Assembly (NCBI GenBank): GCA_001986395.2
Contig: MQVO02000002.1
Coordinates: forward strand, 2,108,001 to 2,172,000
Source: Irpex lacteus
Taxonomy: Eukaryota > Basidiomycota > Agaricomycetes > Polyporales > Irpicaceae
Reading direction: 5' to 3'
Length of the DNA: 64,000 nt
The stretch's first letter is position 1. Every line of letters starts with the position of its first letter. Positions 1 through 10,194 of this stretch are shown here, in pieces. The notes beneath the pieces were generated by a model. That model had not been told where the DNA came from and searched no databases. It saw nothing but the letters and a program-made list of their open reading frames with translations. A program made the position numbers and the translations under genes.

Positions 1-410
1 CACGATCGAGCGCGTCACGTGCAGCATCTCGTTCGGCGTCAGGGTTGTCTCCTGCAGTGAACGGAAGTTGGGCGCCCTGCAAGTCGAACTCCTCCCACAT
101 CATCCTCTCATGCGCCGACATCCGACCTCTTGTCTCTGCCGGCTCTGGTGCTATTGGACGGCTCTGGAGTTGAATAAATGACTGCTGGATGGCCTCCTGC
201 TGCTTGACTCTGTTTCGTTCTTGGATCTCTTCGGCATCTCTTTCCGCCATTGCTCTCGCATGCTCTCTCGTTTTCATGTGGCCGTTCAGGTTTGGTCGCC
301 GAATCCATGCTTTTTCAGGATCTCGAGCAGACAAGATGCAAATTTTACATCGTACGTATTCTCCATTTTCTTTTTCTTCAAAGACTGATTCTGAATTCAG
401 TGAGCTTCTC
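1..410 (-). CDS. Zinc-finger protein, partial (cut by left window edge)
   Basis: On the minus strand one frame stays open from about position 410 to the window edge. It reads a C-x2-C pair (CKIC), a 17-residue spacer and H-x5-H (HMKTREH), a C2H2-like zinc finger. After it come a charged, probably helical Glu/Arg/Gln-rich stretch and a less ordered region (WEEFDLQGAQ). The same frame is open further upstream to a stop near position 500, but I find no convincing start codon there, so the first exon and its splice site are unresolved. The gene runs off the window at its 3' end. I do not recognise the family. Single C2H2-like fingers of this form occur in fungal transposon-encoded proteins as well as in host proteins, and I cannot separate the two. 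It lies divergent to the gene that starts at 706. Confidence 0.5.
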
Positions 411-648
411 TGAGACGCGTCATATAGAATACTCACAGGCAGGAATTGGCTTGCGATGAGCTGGCATCGCGTCCCAGATGGCTGAGCAGTGTGTCCAGTG
501 CGTGAGGGGAAATATCAGGTGCGTGGCCGTTCACTTTCTCAGCTCCGATGCTCAAAATAATGTACGGCCGTGGCCTGAGCGTGGCCGCAGAGGCCTTTTC
601 CCCAAACCGGCCAACAAGACTCTGCCAGAGGCCAACATCTGTCTGGCT

Positions 649-656
649 TATAAAAG
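649..656 (+). promoter_or_regulatory. TATA box of the gene starting at 706
   Basis: TATAAAAG lies 50 bases before the ATG at 706. This is a canonical TATA element and the spacing leaves room for a short 5' leader. It is followed by a pyrimidine-rich stretch and CACAATGG at the start codon. Confidence 0.55.
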
Positions 657-705
657 GTGAGTTTACGGCACCTTTTTTTCTGCATCTCACTCTCCTGTCC
701 GCACA

Positions 706-2041
706 ATGGGAGGTCGTCGCAAGAGCTCTCGCAACAACAATTCGACTGCTGCAGCCCCAAATGCTGCTCTGCAAACGTTACTCAACACCATCCGGGAAGC
801 CGAAGAAGAGTCGCGCATTAATCCTCAACTGAATCTCTCTATCCTCGGCAAACGCACTCGTGACGATGGCGATGGCAATAGCGACGGCGAGGGATCACAA
901 GAGCCGGCTGAAGATGACACAGCCGACAACGCTTCAACCGCCGCCAACCCAAGTGAACCAACAACTCACGACAGAGTCAACCAGAATATTGCTACATACG
1001 CGCGGAACTACGCGTCTCGCCATGGGTTGCCTCCCACACAAGTCAAAGAAGTCGAAGAATTCTCACAGGTATGTTTTGATGTCTCTTATAATCGTGGTGC
1101 ACGGTATCTCTGACACAGACAAGGACTCCGAGGCCGCACAACGCATCAAGTCGTTTGTCAGACTGCTGGTTGTCGAGAAGAAACTCGATCAGATTGTCAA
1201 GGACGCTGGATTCGAAGTCCCGACAGAGCTTAAGGTACGTAGCGTCGTGCTTCTTTCAAATAACATTGCATAGTACTTAACGTTGTCTTGGCAGGATAAT
1301 ACATATGATTATGCGGAGAAAGTCCTTCTATCAGCTGATGTGGCACAGTATCGCGGAGACTCGTTGAAGGTGAATGCCGAGGTAAGCCATTTATACCAAG
1401 TCTCAGTGCATGGCCGTAACTTCACCCATATCTATAGAAGGTCATCAGAGACTGCCGGTGGGGTCTTCCCCCAAACATCGAAAACAACCATCACGCCTGG
1501 AAAAAAGTACGCAAAATGATTGACAACGCATTCACTCACCATCGGTCCGAAATCAAGAAGAAGGTGAGTAGGACGCTATGATCACAGCTCACCTATACCC
1601 TGAACGTCTTCTATTAGGTGCGCAATAGTATGGAAAATGAAGATCCGGCGAAGTGCTGGTCCATCATCGAACTGACTGAAAAGCTCGTGGCTGGACGGAA
1701 CATCGAGGTCTCTTGGCCGTTGTGCGGAAGGGTGGCTCTGATGGTGAGTACACTTTGTCAAGACTTCAGATTCAATTTACTGACCGTAGGTGCATCCAGC
1801 GCGCAACCTATCTCACTGAACCGGGAGATCCGTTCTGGGATGTCGTTGACGACGTCTTGTCAACTATCCGCAGCAAGAAAGATGATTTCGAAGTCCGCAA
1901 GTAAGTAATAGTTTTATCGATCGATTCTTGAGCGTGTCATTGACCACTTCTCAAAGCACATTCGCGGCCATTCTCGACGCTGACCGTAAGAAGTATGGGC
2001 AGTGCAGTGCAGGCGACCTTGAACGTCTTGCATATGAGTAG
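706..2041 (+). CDS. Conserved hypothetical protein, seven exons, 332 aa
   Basis: Exons: 706-1068, 1124-1234, 1295-1381, 1438-1563, 1618-1743, 1800-1900, 1957-2041. All introns are GT-AG and 54-60 nt, and phase is kept through to a TAG. The N-terminus is low-complexity, with Ala/Asn-rich, KRTRDD and acidic stretches. From about residue 90 the protein is probably helical (residues such as NYASRHGLPP and RIKSFVRLLVVEKKLDQI). It then has a Trp/His segment (WGLPPNIENN) and a C-terminal half containing WPLCGRVALM, PFWDVVDDVLSTIR and FAAILDADRKKYG. No signal peptide, membrane segment or catalytic motif is visible. I believe similar proteins occur in other Agaricomycetes but know no function. The start is supported by the TATA box 50 bases upstream. 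The fifth intron could use other donors. The one chosen keeps WPLCGRVALM joined to RATYL. Confidence 0.7.
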
Positions 2042-2673
2042 TTGAATTGCCGAGCTCGCAAATGTATTTCTTACAAACTCTTGAATGCGATTGAAGTTTC
2101 ATATGAATGCAATATACATGAGTCGCGTGTCATTCCGCTCGTCGTCAGCTCAAATGTTGGTGAATAACACGAATAGAACGTGCAGTCAGCAGATATATGA
2201 TCTGCTGAATACTACTACATAACTTCCAACGGGGAACCTGTCTGAATTCTATCCGAGAGTTCTATCCAAACAACACATCGCTCTGGATCTATGCTAGGCT
2301 GATACCCATGCACGGTATGGATTCCAGCTGGGTTCACGTCTGATTCCAGCCGCGGTCGGCGCATGGACCATACTTAGCGCCTGTCTGGATTCTATACAGG
2401 TGACAACGCGCGGTGTACCAGACGCCCTCGTTGTGTCTATTTCGGACACAAATACCGGCTGAGAATAGGCATGAGTGGTACCGGGTAACATGTGGAAAAT
2501 ACAAAGCATGGAATTCCGAGAAATGCAGTAGTCATACAAGCAGTGTGGAGATAGCAATATAAAGAGTATAATGCACAACCTATAAATGTCCCACAAAGAC
2601 AGACCGCGCCTGGACGCAGACCGGCTTGCCGAGGGACGTTTTGTGCAAGCAACATCCAGCTTGCACGCTAGTG
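2042..2673. other. Intergenic, no gene seen
   Basis: This gap lies between the convergent 3' ends of the 706 gene and YPT1. Both strands are cut by frequent stops and I see no splice-linked coding exons, tRNA or repeat. It should hold both 3' UTRs. Confidence 0.5.
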
Positions 2674-3621
2674 TTAACATGCACATCCTTCCGATTCTTT
2701 CTCAGCCTCCAATGAACGGCCCACAGTCACGTTCCCTGACTTCGAATTGTTGGTAGGCTCCGGCGCGGAGTCAACGCTGCAAATATCAAGGTTCATGAGT
2801 TCGTTCATAGTATGGATGTTGAGCCTTACCTCTGCTTGATCTGCTTCGCCATAGCTATGAACGCATCCTCGACGCCTACAGCTGTCTTCGCCGAGGTTTC
2901 CAGTAGCGGTATGTCCAATTGGGCCGCGAATTCCTGGAATGTGAAGTGAACATGAGTTGCAGCCTTGCTACGAGAATCTCACGCACCTTTGCGGCATCAT
3001 GCTGTACCACTCTCCTTTCCTCCAAATCTGCCTTGTTACCCACTAGCAGCTTGTGGACACCTTCCGTTGCGTAACGGTCAATTTCTGTCAACCAGCTCTT
3101 GATATGTTCGTATGACTCTGGAGACAACGGTAAGTTCTGTGTTGTCTGTAGTGAAGGCAGTGAGGCGACATACCTCCGTCTGTAACATCGTACACAACTA
3201 TAATGCCATGAGCGCCGCGATAGTATGCAGCAGCTATGGTGCGGAATCTTTCCTGGCCTGACCGATAGACATTGAGCCTAGGTGTATGTCAAGAGACACA
3301 CAGCACGCACCAGCAGTGTCCCACTACGCAACGATGTTAATGAGTTGTAGAGTGCATATACCGCACGGGACGTACTATCTGCAGCTTTACTGTCCTTCCA
3401 TCCAACTCAATCGTTCTAATCTTGAAGTCCACTCCAATTGTGCTCAGGTAACTGTCTGTGAATGCGTCCTCTGCAAATCGCAAGAGCAGGCAAGACTACG
3501 TGTACAAGGGTATTCGTCAACATATGCTTCCAGCTCCCCTAAACGAACGGTCGCACACCTTTCCTACACCTGAATCTCCTATCAGGAGTAGCTTAAACAG
3601 GTAGTCGTATCCTTCAGGCAT
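2674..3621 (-). CDS. YPT1: Rab1/Ypt1 small GTPase, 205 aa
   Basis: This Rab GTPase directs ER-to-Golgi vesicle transport and autophagy. Exons on the minus strand: 3559-3621, 3376-3495, 3311-3323, 3174-3257, 2987-3117, 2830-2933, 2674-2776. The protein starts [20 protein letters not shown], which includes the P-loop GDSGVGK. The effector loop is [13 protein letters not shown] and the Rab1 motif [15 protein letters not shown] follows. NKAD and ETSAK are the G4 and G5 guanine-binding motifs. The G3 motif WDTAGQE is assembled across a 13-nt microexon (3311-3323) encoding W-D-T-A plus the first base of Gly. Without that exon the reading frame would be interrupted. The last residues are C-A-C, a double-cysteine geranylgeranylation signal. 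Length matches the family (about 205 residues). Exact ortholog naming (Ypt1 rather than Ypt8-like) rests on the effector region. Confidence 0.95.
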
Positions 3622-3894
3622 GTTGGATGGATTTGGTAGTGAAAGACAGCTGGCAGAGAAGTTGAAAAGGGTTTGGCAAGACGCTGAGCAATAGTGGGCG
3701 GTGTTTACAAGCTGTGCACACTAAGTTGCAATTGTTGGATTGTCAAGAAGATTCGAGCGTAAGATGCACGTCCGGCGTAGGATCTATAACAAGGATAGCC
3801 CAGAAGATCTAGTAAGCCGCGTCGTGGTCACAGGCAGAACGCAATATTAATGGATAACTAAGCAGTAGTGGTCGTCGCCTTGAATGAGTGTTAC

Positions 3895-4244
3895 AGTGGA
3901 TGACTTCCCGTAACGTTTAACGCGCATGGTTATCCGTTATATTCTAAGTCCGACGCAGCGTTCTCTGTGAGGGCGGCGGCGGTTTCTGAGCCCCTAGTCG
4001 CATGTGTAGCCTCTATCATGCATTCGAACCAGCTCACACGGTACGACACACTAGTTTATGAATATCCTGAACATAAAAATGGCACAACTGACGAGAAGGG
4101 TGAAGGTGAGATGCAGTACAGTTCTCAATGCACGAATGTAAAACTCCGACAAACAATCCTACGCCAATAAGCGTGTGCCGGTCATGCCGGTACTTTTAAC
4201 GGGCGGTCGTTAACGGTTATCGCGTTACGGGAAGTCATCCAGTG
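3895..4244. repeat. MITE-like element with 22-bp inverted termini
   Basis: The left end CAGTGGATGACTTCCCGTAA and the reverse complement of the right end CACTGGATGACTTCCCGTAA differ at one base. The match extends through CG, then the arms diverge. The 350-bp interior has no coding potential. The CACTG-type end resembles CACTA-superfamily termini. No clear target-site duplication flanks it (TTA on the left, ATC on the right), so the ends may have been remodelled or the copy is old. Confidence 0.6.
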
Positions 4245-4325
4245 ATCAATTGCATCAATTGAGGCAGCGCCAGCCGATCGGTCGTAAACGCTCTCAGGCT
4301 AGTACCCGAGGTACGAGGTATATAG

Positions 4326-4343
4326 AGGCTGGTTCACGAGCCT
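4326..4343 (+). repeat. Dispersed hairpin repeat, copy 1
   Basis: The core AGGCTGGTTCACGAGCCT is an imperfect palindrome (AGGCT with AGCCT arms). It is preceded by CCGAGGTACGAGGTATATAG from 4306. The same core occurs at 34276 and, with changes, at 36921 and 51308. Confidence 0.7.
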
Positions 4344-4424
4344 AGTACTAAGTAGTACTGCCAGTGCTCAGTACTGCTGCAGCTCAGCAGCTGACAGTAA
4401 TCGTGTCGACAAACCTTCAGAGAC

Positions 4425-6967
4425 ATGTCTGAAAAATCGCAAGGTCAGGTCTACAAATTGCATCGTAAGACCAAGTTTTAACATTGAGTCTCTGGTGTCC
4501 AGTACTCAGCTTGCTCAATCTGATCTCTGAGACCTGTGCAGCCTCTAGCGCAGCTCTAAGTCAAGCAGAAACGCCCCAAACCTCGTCGGATTTGGACCCT
4601 TCGCTGGCTGTCCTCAGAAATGATTTCACATCTATCCTGACCATTCTATACACGCTCACCACCAAAGTTTCACTCACCCTCCGTGCCACAGAGGCTGCCC
4701 CTTCAGCGGCTCTACCACAATTGAAGGACATCGTGAAATACATCTCTTCCCTCACTACCTGCGCAACTTTGTTCGAACCTCATGGAAAGACCCTCTCCGA
4801 GGAAGTACGCAGATGCGCAATAGATGTACTTGGAAGCTTGCGAGCCTATGCAGATGTGTTCACCGAGATACTGAACCGAGGGGAAGGGTCTGCAGAGGAT
4901 TATTTGGTCCAGACGGGTGAGGTACATGACACCATCGATGCAGCTCGTCGTCATCTCCCTGAAGACAATACTGCTGCTGTCAGTTATTGGTGGTCGGGCG
5001 ATCGCGAGATGATGGTGGAAGAATCGCTGGCCGACGTGCAGTCGATGATAGAGGATGACGAATCTAATCACTGTGCGCCCGAATGTCAGTCAAGTTGACT
5101 GAATACCATTGAGTGAATCTCGCTGAAAGTGACAGTGCGACTAACGGAAAAAATGAGTCAAGTTCACCGATGCGCCTGAGTAAAGTTGACTGTCTCGAAA
5201 ACGGTTAACGGAACCTTTTAAATGAAAGGTTTCACTGACATGAGCGCTTCATGCGCGTCGCGTTCAACAGTGTTGTTCACGGTGTATAACGGCGAAATGC
5301 ACTGAATATATGTCCGTGGAATCCACTGACATAGTCAGCGATGATCTCCCACATTATTCAGTGAATATATCACTTTTATTGAGCTCAGCTACTCTGCATA
5401 CACTGGAATAAAACACATCTATATTCACTATGGCGCTATGCTCTAGATACATCAGAGCTTAAGGTATCTACGGACTGCCGTCGCTCCTACTGAAAGCTAT
5501 GCCAATATCAATATTACGATTAAAATGGCCATGTACGTACCACCCGTCACAACACAATGTGTTCATCCTGCTAGTACGTCGACGCATCTTCGAAAGTCGA
5601 GACGTACCGATCCAGAGGGTCCCGACGCTGTCCCTAGTACTTATGCGAGCAGTGATCAGTTACAGAGTTTGTAAACGAGGACTGCTCACATATCAACCTC
5701 AGACTCGTGAGCGAGATCAGCACCTCCCGTTCCCACTATGCAGGAGTTGAGCGCATAGCCGCACGAAGACCACGATTCTGACCTCGATGCGGCAGTGCGC
5801 AGTTGCTGCATCGTTGTCAGAAGCAGGTCACCGACGATTTCAACTCCTGCAGATCGATATCAGAGGGTCACGGTGCCTATAATGAATGGGCTGTAGCCCG
5901 ACAGTCAATGAATGTAGTTGGGAGGTTATTCAGCTCGAGCGCTGGCTGCATCGCAATTGCATCGCACAGAAGACTCACCTTACTATTCCATATGAGCCTG
6001 CGGAAGTATCCCTGATATATTCATTGCATGTTTGAACGGAAAGGATGGGTCGAATGGCTGGGGAATGTATGTGGTAGTCGAAGGTCGTCGTCGAAAATTT
6101 CCGGGTAAGCAGGCGCTGGCATCCTCGCACAGAGAAACAGTTTAGGGCAGACAATGATGACCTTGGAGGAAAAGCGCTATGCAATAACCGTGAAGTTGAC
6201 TGTCGAGGTCAGTGAGCGGGAGTCGGTGAGATTCACTGGTGATCTCACTGAAAATCGACTTCACTGATTATTGACTGAAATATCACCAAGCGCCCCGGAA
6301 ACAGTGGCATTTTCCGTCAGTTTCACTGATTCTAGGGCGCACAGTGAATGTGGACGAAGGACTGGATGTGGACGAGGACTTTGACGATGAGTCGTACGCG
6401 CTGGGCTTTGGCCCAACCACAAAACTGAGCCCCCTTGAACTCGCTCGCGTCAAAAGGGTAAGCTCATTCTCGTAGGTTTCCCCCAAGCCTCCTACTTACT
6501 CAAGGTTTCTTTAGATTCACCCTTTGTTGCGAATGGTAGTCTTGCTGCACAAACGTATACTTCTGGGCCTCCTCAAGAATGTACCGTCTACTGTTCCCAG
6601 CTCAATACTCGACAAACTGCCCTCACAATCGCACAATCTTCTTTTGACGATAGAAGATGTGGTCGCCGCTCTTTACGCACCTCAAGACGTCACAGCCGTG
6701 CAATTTTCAATTATCGCTCTGGCCCAGTTCGTAAGTCAGTTCAGGTCGGTGATCCTGGACGAATTCATCGTGGTCGGATACCCGACAGCAAGCACAACGG
6801 AGGACATTGATGCACTTACGAAGGCATTTGACGAAGCCTCCATAAGTGGCAAATCGACGCGGGGGAAGGAGGCGGACGTGCGAAGATGGTTCGATACATG
6901 TTTTGAGCAGATAGCAAAGTTGTCACAGACGATCATCGCGTCGTTAGATGCGGAATCGACTCTTTGA
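4425..6967 (+). pseudogene. CCNDBP1: CCNDBP1/GCIP-like gene disrupted by a DNA transposon
   Basis: Coding pieces are 4425-4443, 4503-5068, then after the inserted element 6350-6457 and 6515-6967. Leaving out the insert and one copy of the AAT duplication, these join in a single frame of about 381 codons, close to the roughly 360 residues of human CCNDBP1. The first part is helical (NLISETCAASSAAL, LPQLKDIVKYISSLTTC). The last part holds MVVLLHKRILLGLL and a long helical C-terminus. This looks like the Grap2-and-cyclin-D-interacting family, whose animal members bind D cyclins. Fungal function is not established. As it stands, translation enters the element and stops at 5098, about 200 codons in. 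The missing C-terminal half includes an acidic linker (DEGLDVDEDFDDE) and the final helices. Unless the element is removed at RNA level the gene is broken. The downstream half could begin at an internal ATG at 6524, but nothing suggests it is expressed alone. Confidence 0.75.
5069..6346. mobile_element. Non-autonomous CACTA-like DNA transposon, 1278 bp
   Basis: Both ends carry the inverted terminus CACTGTGCGCCC, followed by related sequence (CAGT, then TGACTGA-like motifs). The 3-bp target duplication AAT lies at 5066-5068 and 6347-6349. CACT-starting termini with 3-bp duplications are characteristic of the CACTA/EnSpm superfamily, which includes fungal Plavaka elements. Subterminal regions repeat AGTTGACTG and CACTGA-like words on both sides, as expected for transposase-binding sites. 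I find no transposase reading frame inside, so it is a deletion derivative that needs a transposase in trans. It sits in the middle of a coding exon of the CCNDBP1-like gene. Confidence 0.85.
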
Positions 6968-7197
6968 CCACGCAGAACTGTTTTGAGATCGCCTTGTGGT
7001 TGATGTCGTCCGTGGCAAGGTATCACAACTTCTACATCCGACCTGGACGTCGGAGGTGCGAGGATTAGATCACCGTCCAAATGTACAAGGCTAGCCTTTT
7101 CTACACAAGAATTTGAAAGTTTCGATCCTAATTATGACTCATATAATCCATCGCCAACATAGAGTAACAACCCTTGACTTGTCGATCATGAAGCTGG

Positions 7198-8546
7198 CTA
7201 TCGATTGCCATTGTGCATCTTGGTACGACTGCTCTGAGCAGCCTCCTTGAACGCACCACCTAATATGTTCGGATACACAGCCGCCGACTGACGATCTCTG
7301 AGTTTCTCTGCGAATCGCTGAACCTTTTCTTGAGATGCTTGTAAATCGAAGGTCTCCTTCTGTCAATGCATGTATACTCAGCATACGATATAAATAAGCA
7401 GACGGAAGATAATGGTACGCACAAGGCTCTGCATCCTCTTCGCACGAGCTTCCTCGCGCATCTTATTGAGCTCCTTGCGCCTTTCTTCCTCTCGTTCTTT
7501 CCTGTTCAACCCGGCGTTTGGCGTCGAGCCACTTGGCTATCAAAACCGTCAGTGGATGTTCACTAGGAAGCTAGAGACCTCGTGCTTACCTTGGCAAACA
7601 ACGAAGCATATACATTCGCATCTCGTAAATCGAAATCTGCGTTATTTGCAGTCGCAGCAGGCTTGCGGGTGCCAGGCACTGGTATCGCTAGATCTGTCTT
7701 CGCGGGAGGGGCAGTCGGTTTGGCAGCGGGCTTGATGATGGGAGCAGGTGCAACGGGTGTACCAAAGGGCTTGTTCTTCTTAATGGGAGGCAGCTTTGGT
7801 CTCTTCGGCGGTGGTGGTGTAGGATCCTTTGATGAGACACTCTTGCCTCTTTTCTCTCGTTTAGACTCGTCCACCTCGTCATCATCCGCAGACACCCCAC
7901 GACTCGTGGCCGCTCTCGGTCTACTCTCATCCTTCATTGGTATATCCGAGTCACCCTTGCCAGCTTTACTCCCCTTTCCGACTTTACCAATCTTCATCTT
8001 GGACTTCGCAGTCGCTGCTCGCTTCGTTGTGGTCGGATCTGGAACAAAGTCTTCATCGTCACCCTGCAAGGTAGCATCCTGCTCTGCGGTATCATATCCC
8101 TCTTCGTCTTCGTCGTCTGACCAAACCACCGCCCTCTTCTTGCCTGAGGCTCTGCGCGTCGTGGGTCTTGACTTTGAGCTCGATGCCCCTCCTTCATGTT
8201 TCTTCTTTCGTAATTCTGGAGGCAAGAACCTAGTATCAGCTCCAGCGTCGTCGTCCTCTTCCTCAATATCGACTTCCTCCTCTATCTCCACAGTTTCCTC
8301 TTGTTCCGGTCCTCCGACTTCGTCTGTACGAGCACGCTTGGCTTGGGTTCCACTCCTGTTATCCGCGGTGTCTTCATCATCAGAGTATAGCGCGGCCTGC
8401 CGTCGCTTAGACTGTCTGCGAACAGGACGTCCGCTGGAAGATTCAGCCACCTACACTCGAATATTAATGTATGCCACCGTTGGAAGCAATGTTCGCACCT
8501 GGCTTTTCTCTACCACGTTCTTAGTCGCTCTGCTCTTGAGAGGCAT
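7198..8546 (-). CDS. Acidic/basic low-complexity nuclear protein, 394 aa
   Basis: Exons: 8499-8546, 7590-8450, 7423-7536, 7198-7359. The start MPLKSRATKNVVEKSQ is a short first exon. The second exon holds clusters that look like nuclear localisation signals (RRQSKRRQ, KRPKLPPIKKNK) alternating with acidic serine stretches (YSDDEDTADN, EIEEEVDIEEEDDD, WSDDEDEEGYD), typical of CK2-phosphorylated chromatin or nucleolar proteins. It then has Pro/Ala/Lys-rich linkers. The C-terminal 90 residues are a conserved-looking coiled coil (NRKEREEERRKELNKM, EKVQRFAEKLRDRQ) ending YPNILGGAFKEAAQSS. I do not recognise the family. It shares a 240-bp divergent promoter with the splicing factor at 8789, so co-expression is plausible. 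Confidence 0.75.
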
Positions 8547-8788
8547 GGGTATATATTGACACTTAGTTCTGGTGTTCTGTTGGATATCTGCACATTAGTT
8601 TGCGGCCGGAGGCTCAAGTGAACGTCGGGGACTAAGACTGGTTGAGGAGGCGCCCTAGACAAGTTGAAGCGGTGTGACCACTGACCAAGCACCGAAAGCC
8701 TGCCTTTCACCTTTACCACCACCATTGCCGCCTTCTCCTCACTCCCGTATTCCCTGCGAGTTTTCCAGCACATCAAGCAACGCAAATC

Positions 8789-10078
8789 ATGCCTCCGAAA
8801 GCCGACATCAATAAGGCGGGCTGGGAACAGAGTGAATTCCCTATCCTCTGCGAGACCTGTACGTTCATTGCATGTCATAATTGCTCACACTTCCCATTAA
8901 CTCAAGATTACAGGTCTCGGGGATAATGCATTCGTCAGAATGGTGAGTTTTGCTGCTTGTTGTCCAATCTACTCGAATTGAAGTTGCGTATAGTCCAAGC
9001 AAGAGTTTGGACGTTCATGTGGCACATGCGCACGGCCATTCACAGTCTTCCGCTGGAATCCTGGTACCGGTATGCGATACAAGACCACAGTAATCTGCCA
9101 AACCTGCGCCAAGATTAAGAACGTTTGCCAGACGTGTCTACTCGATCTAGAATATGGTCTACCCACGCAAGTCAGGGACACAGCCCTAGCGTTGCAGAAC
9201 GAGGCGCCTACGAGTGAGGTGAACAGAGAATATTATGCGCAGAACATGGAGAGCAAGGTACGTACATCATAGCTTTCCTTCTTTAGAGCTGAGATCTTAG
9301 TCTCTTGACGCAACAGCTCGAAGGCAGCCGATCACTTCTTGACTCCAGTCGCGCCTCTTCCGCAGGCAAAGAAATGTTGAAGCAGCTCGCCCGCACAGAC
9401 CCTTATTATAAACGTAATAGACCACACGTATGTTCATTCTTTGTCAAGGGAGAATGCAACCGAGGGGCAGAGTGTCCGTACAGGTACGTTCAGCGCCCAT
9501 CTATGTGTTCTTGAAAGCGCATCTCATTACGCACCTCGTCAGACATGAGAAGCCGGTTGAGAATGAACTCTCGAAACAGAATATACAGGACCGCTACCAC
9601 GGCAGAAGTGACCCCGTCGCTCACAAGATCCTCAACACACACGCCAAAAACATGGGCCTTGTCCCTCCCGAAGACCAGGCGATCGTAAGTCCACCTCTTG
9701 ATATATCAGCTATCAGCAGCTGAGACAGCTTCTCGTTTTAGACCTCGATATTCCTAACAACCTTACCGACCACTGCTACAGAGGAGTCAATACGTACTCG
9801 TGTAGTTCAGTCACTGCCAGGTCTGGATCAAAACCAGCTGAAGTCAGTGGTTCACGTGGCCAAGTCTAGGTATGTCGTTGACCACCTCTCGCCTATGCGC
9901 CCAACATTAACCATCATGTTACAGATGTGCTTTCGTAAATTTCAAGGATAGGGCATCTGCGGAACTGGCCGCGGCAGCATGGGCGAATGGCTTCGAAGTT
10001 GACGGTCAAACTGTCGGAGTAAAGTGGGGTCGCAGTCGGCCAGCTGCGAAAGCGAAGCCGGTGGAAGTCGAGGCCTGA
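8789..10078 (+). CDS. SLT11: Pre-mRNA splicing factor Slt11/Ecm2 (RBM22), 317 aa
   Basis: This NineTeen-complex-associated protein contacts U6 snRNA and intron in the catalytic spliceosome. Exons: 8789-8858, 8914-8942, 8994-9257, 9317-9483, 9543-9684, 9742-9869, 9925-10078. The N-terminal Torus/zinc region reads [36 protein letters not shown] and [20 protein letters not shown], matching RBM22 closely. [19 protein letters not shown] with [13 protein letters not shown] is the CCCH finger. The C-terminal RRM is recognisable by TSIFLTTLP (RNP2 position) and [13 protein letters not shown] (RNP1) and ends in VKWGRS. RNP2 is weaker than usual, lacking the VGGL seen in RBM22. All phases close on the TGA. 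Confidence 0.95.
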
Positions 10079-10194
10079 CAAACTGTTCTGTTGAACTACC
10101 GCGTCTTATGCAATGCTCTAGCATTCTTTTTGTCTTTTTACGATTGTAATACTATCAGGTATTCGCCTACCGCTCGTAGGCATGACACTAGTTT

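Noticed and set aside
4326..4343. Possible Pol III B box or tRNA fragment in GGTTCACGAGCC
   Set aside because: The word resembles a B box, but no A box, acceptor stem or anticodon arm can be folded around it in any of the four copies.
7582..8559. Long plus-strand open frame (325 codons) opposite the acidic nuclear protein gene
   Set aside because: It mirrors the coding strand of a gene with low-complexity Ser/Asp/Lys codons. It has no domain, and the minus-strand gene has four exons in phase.
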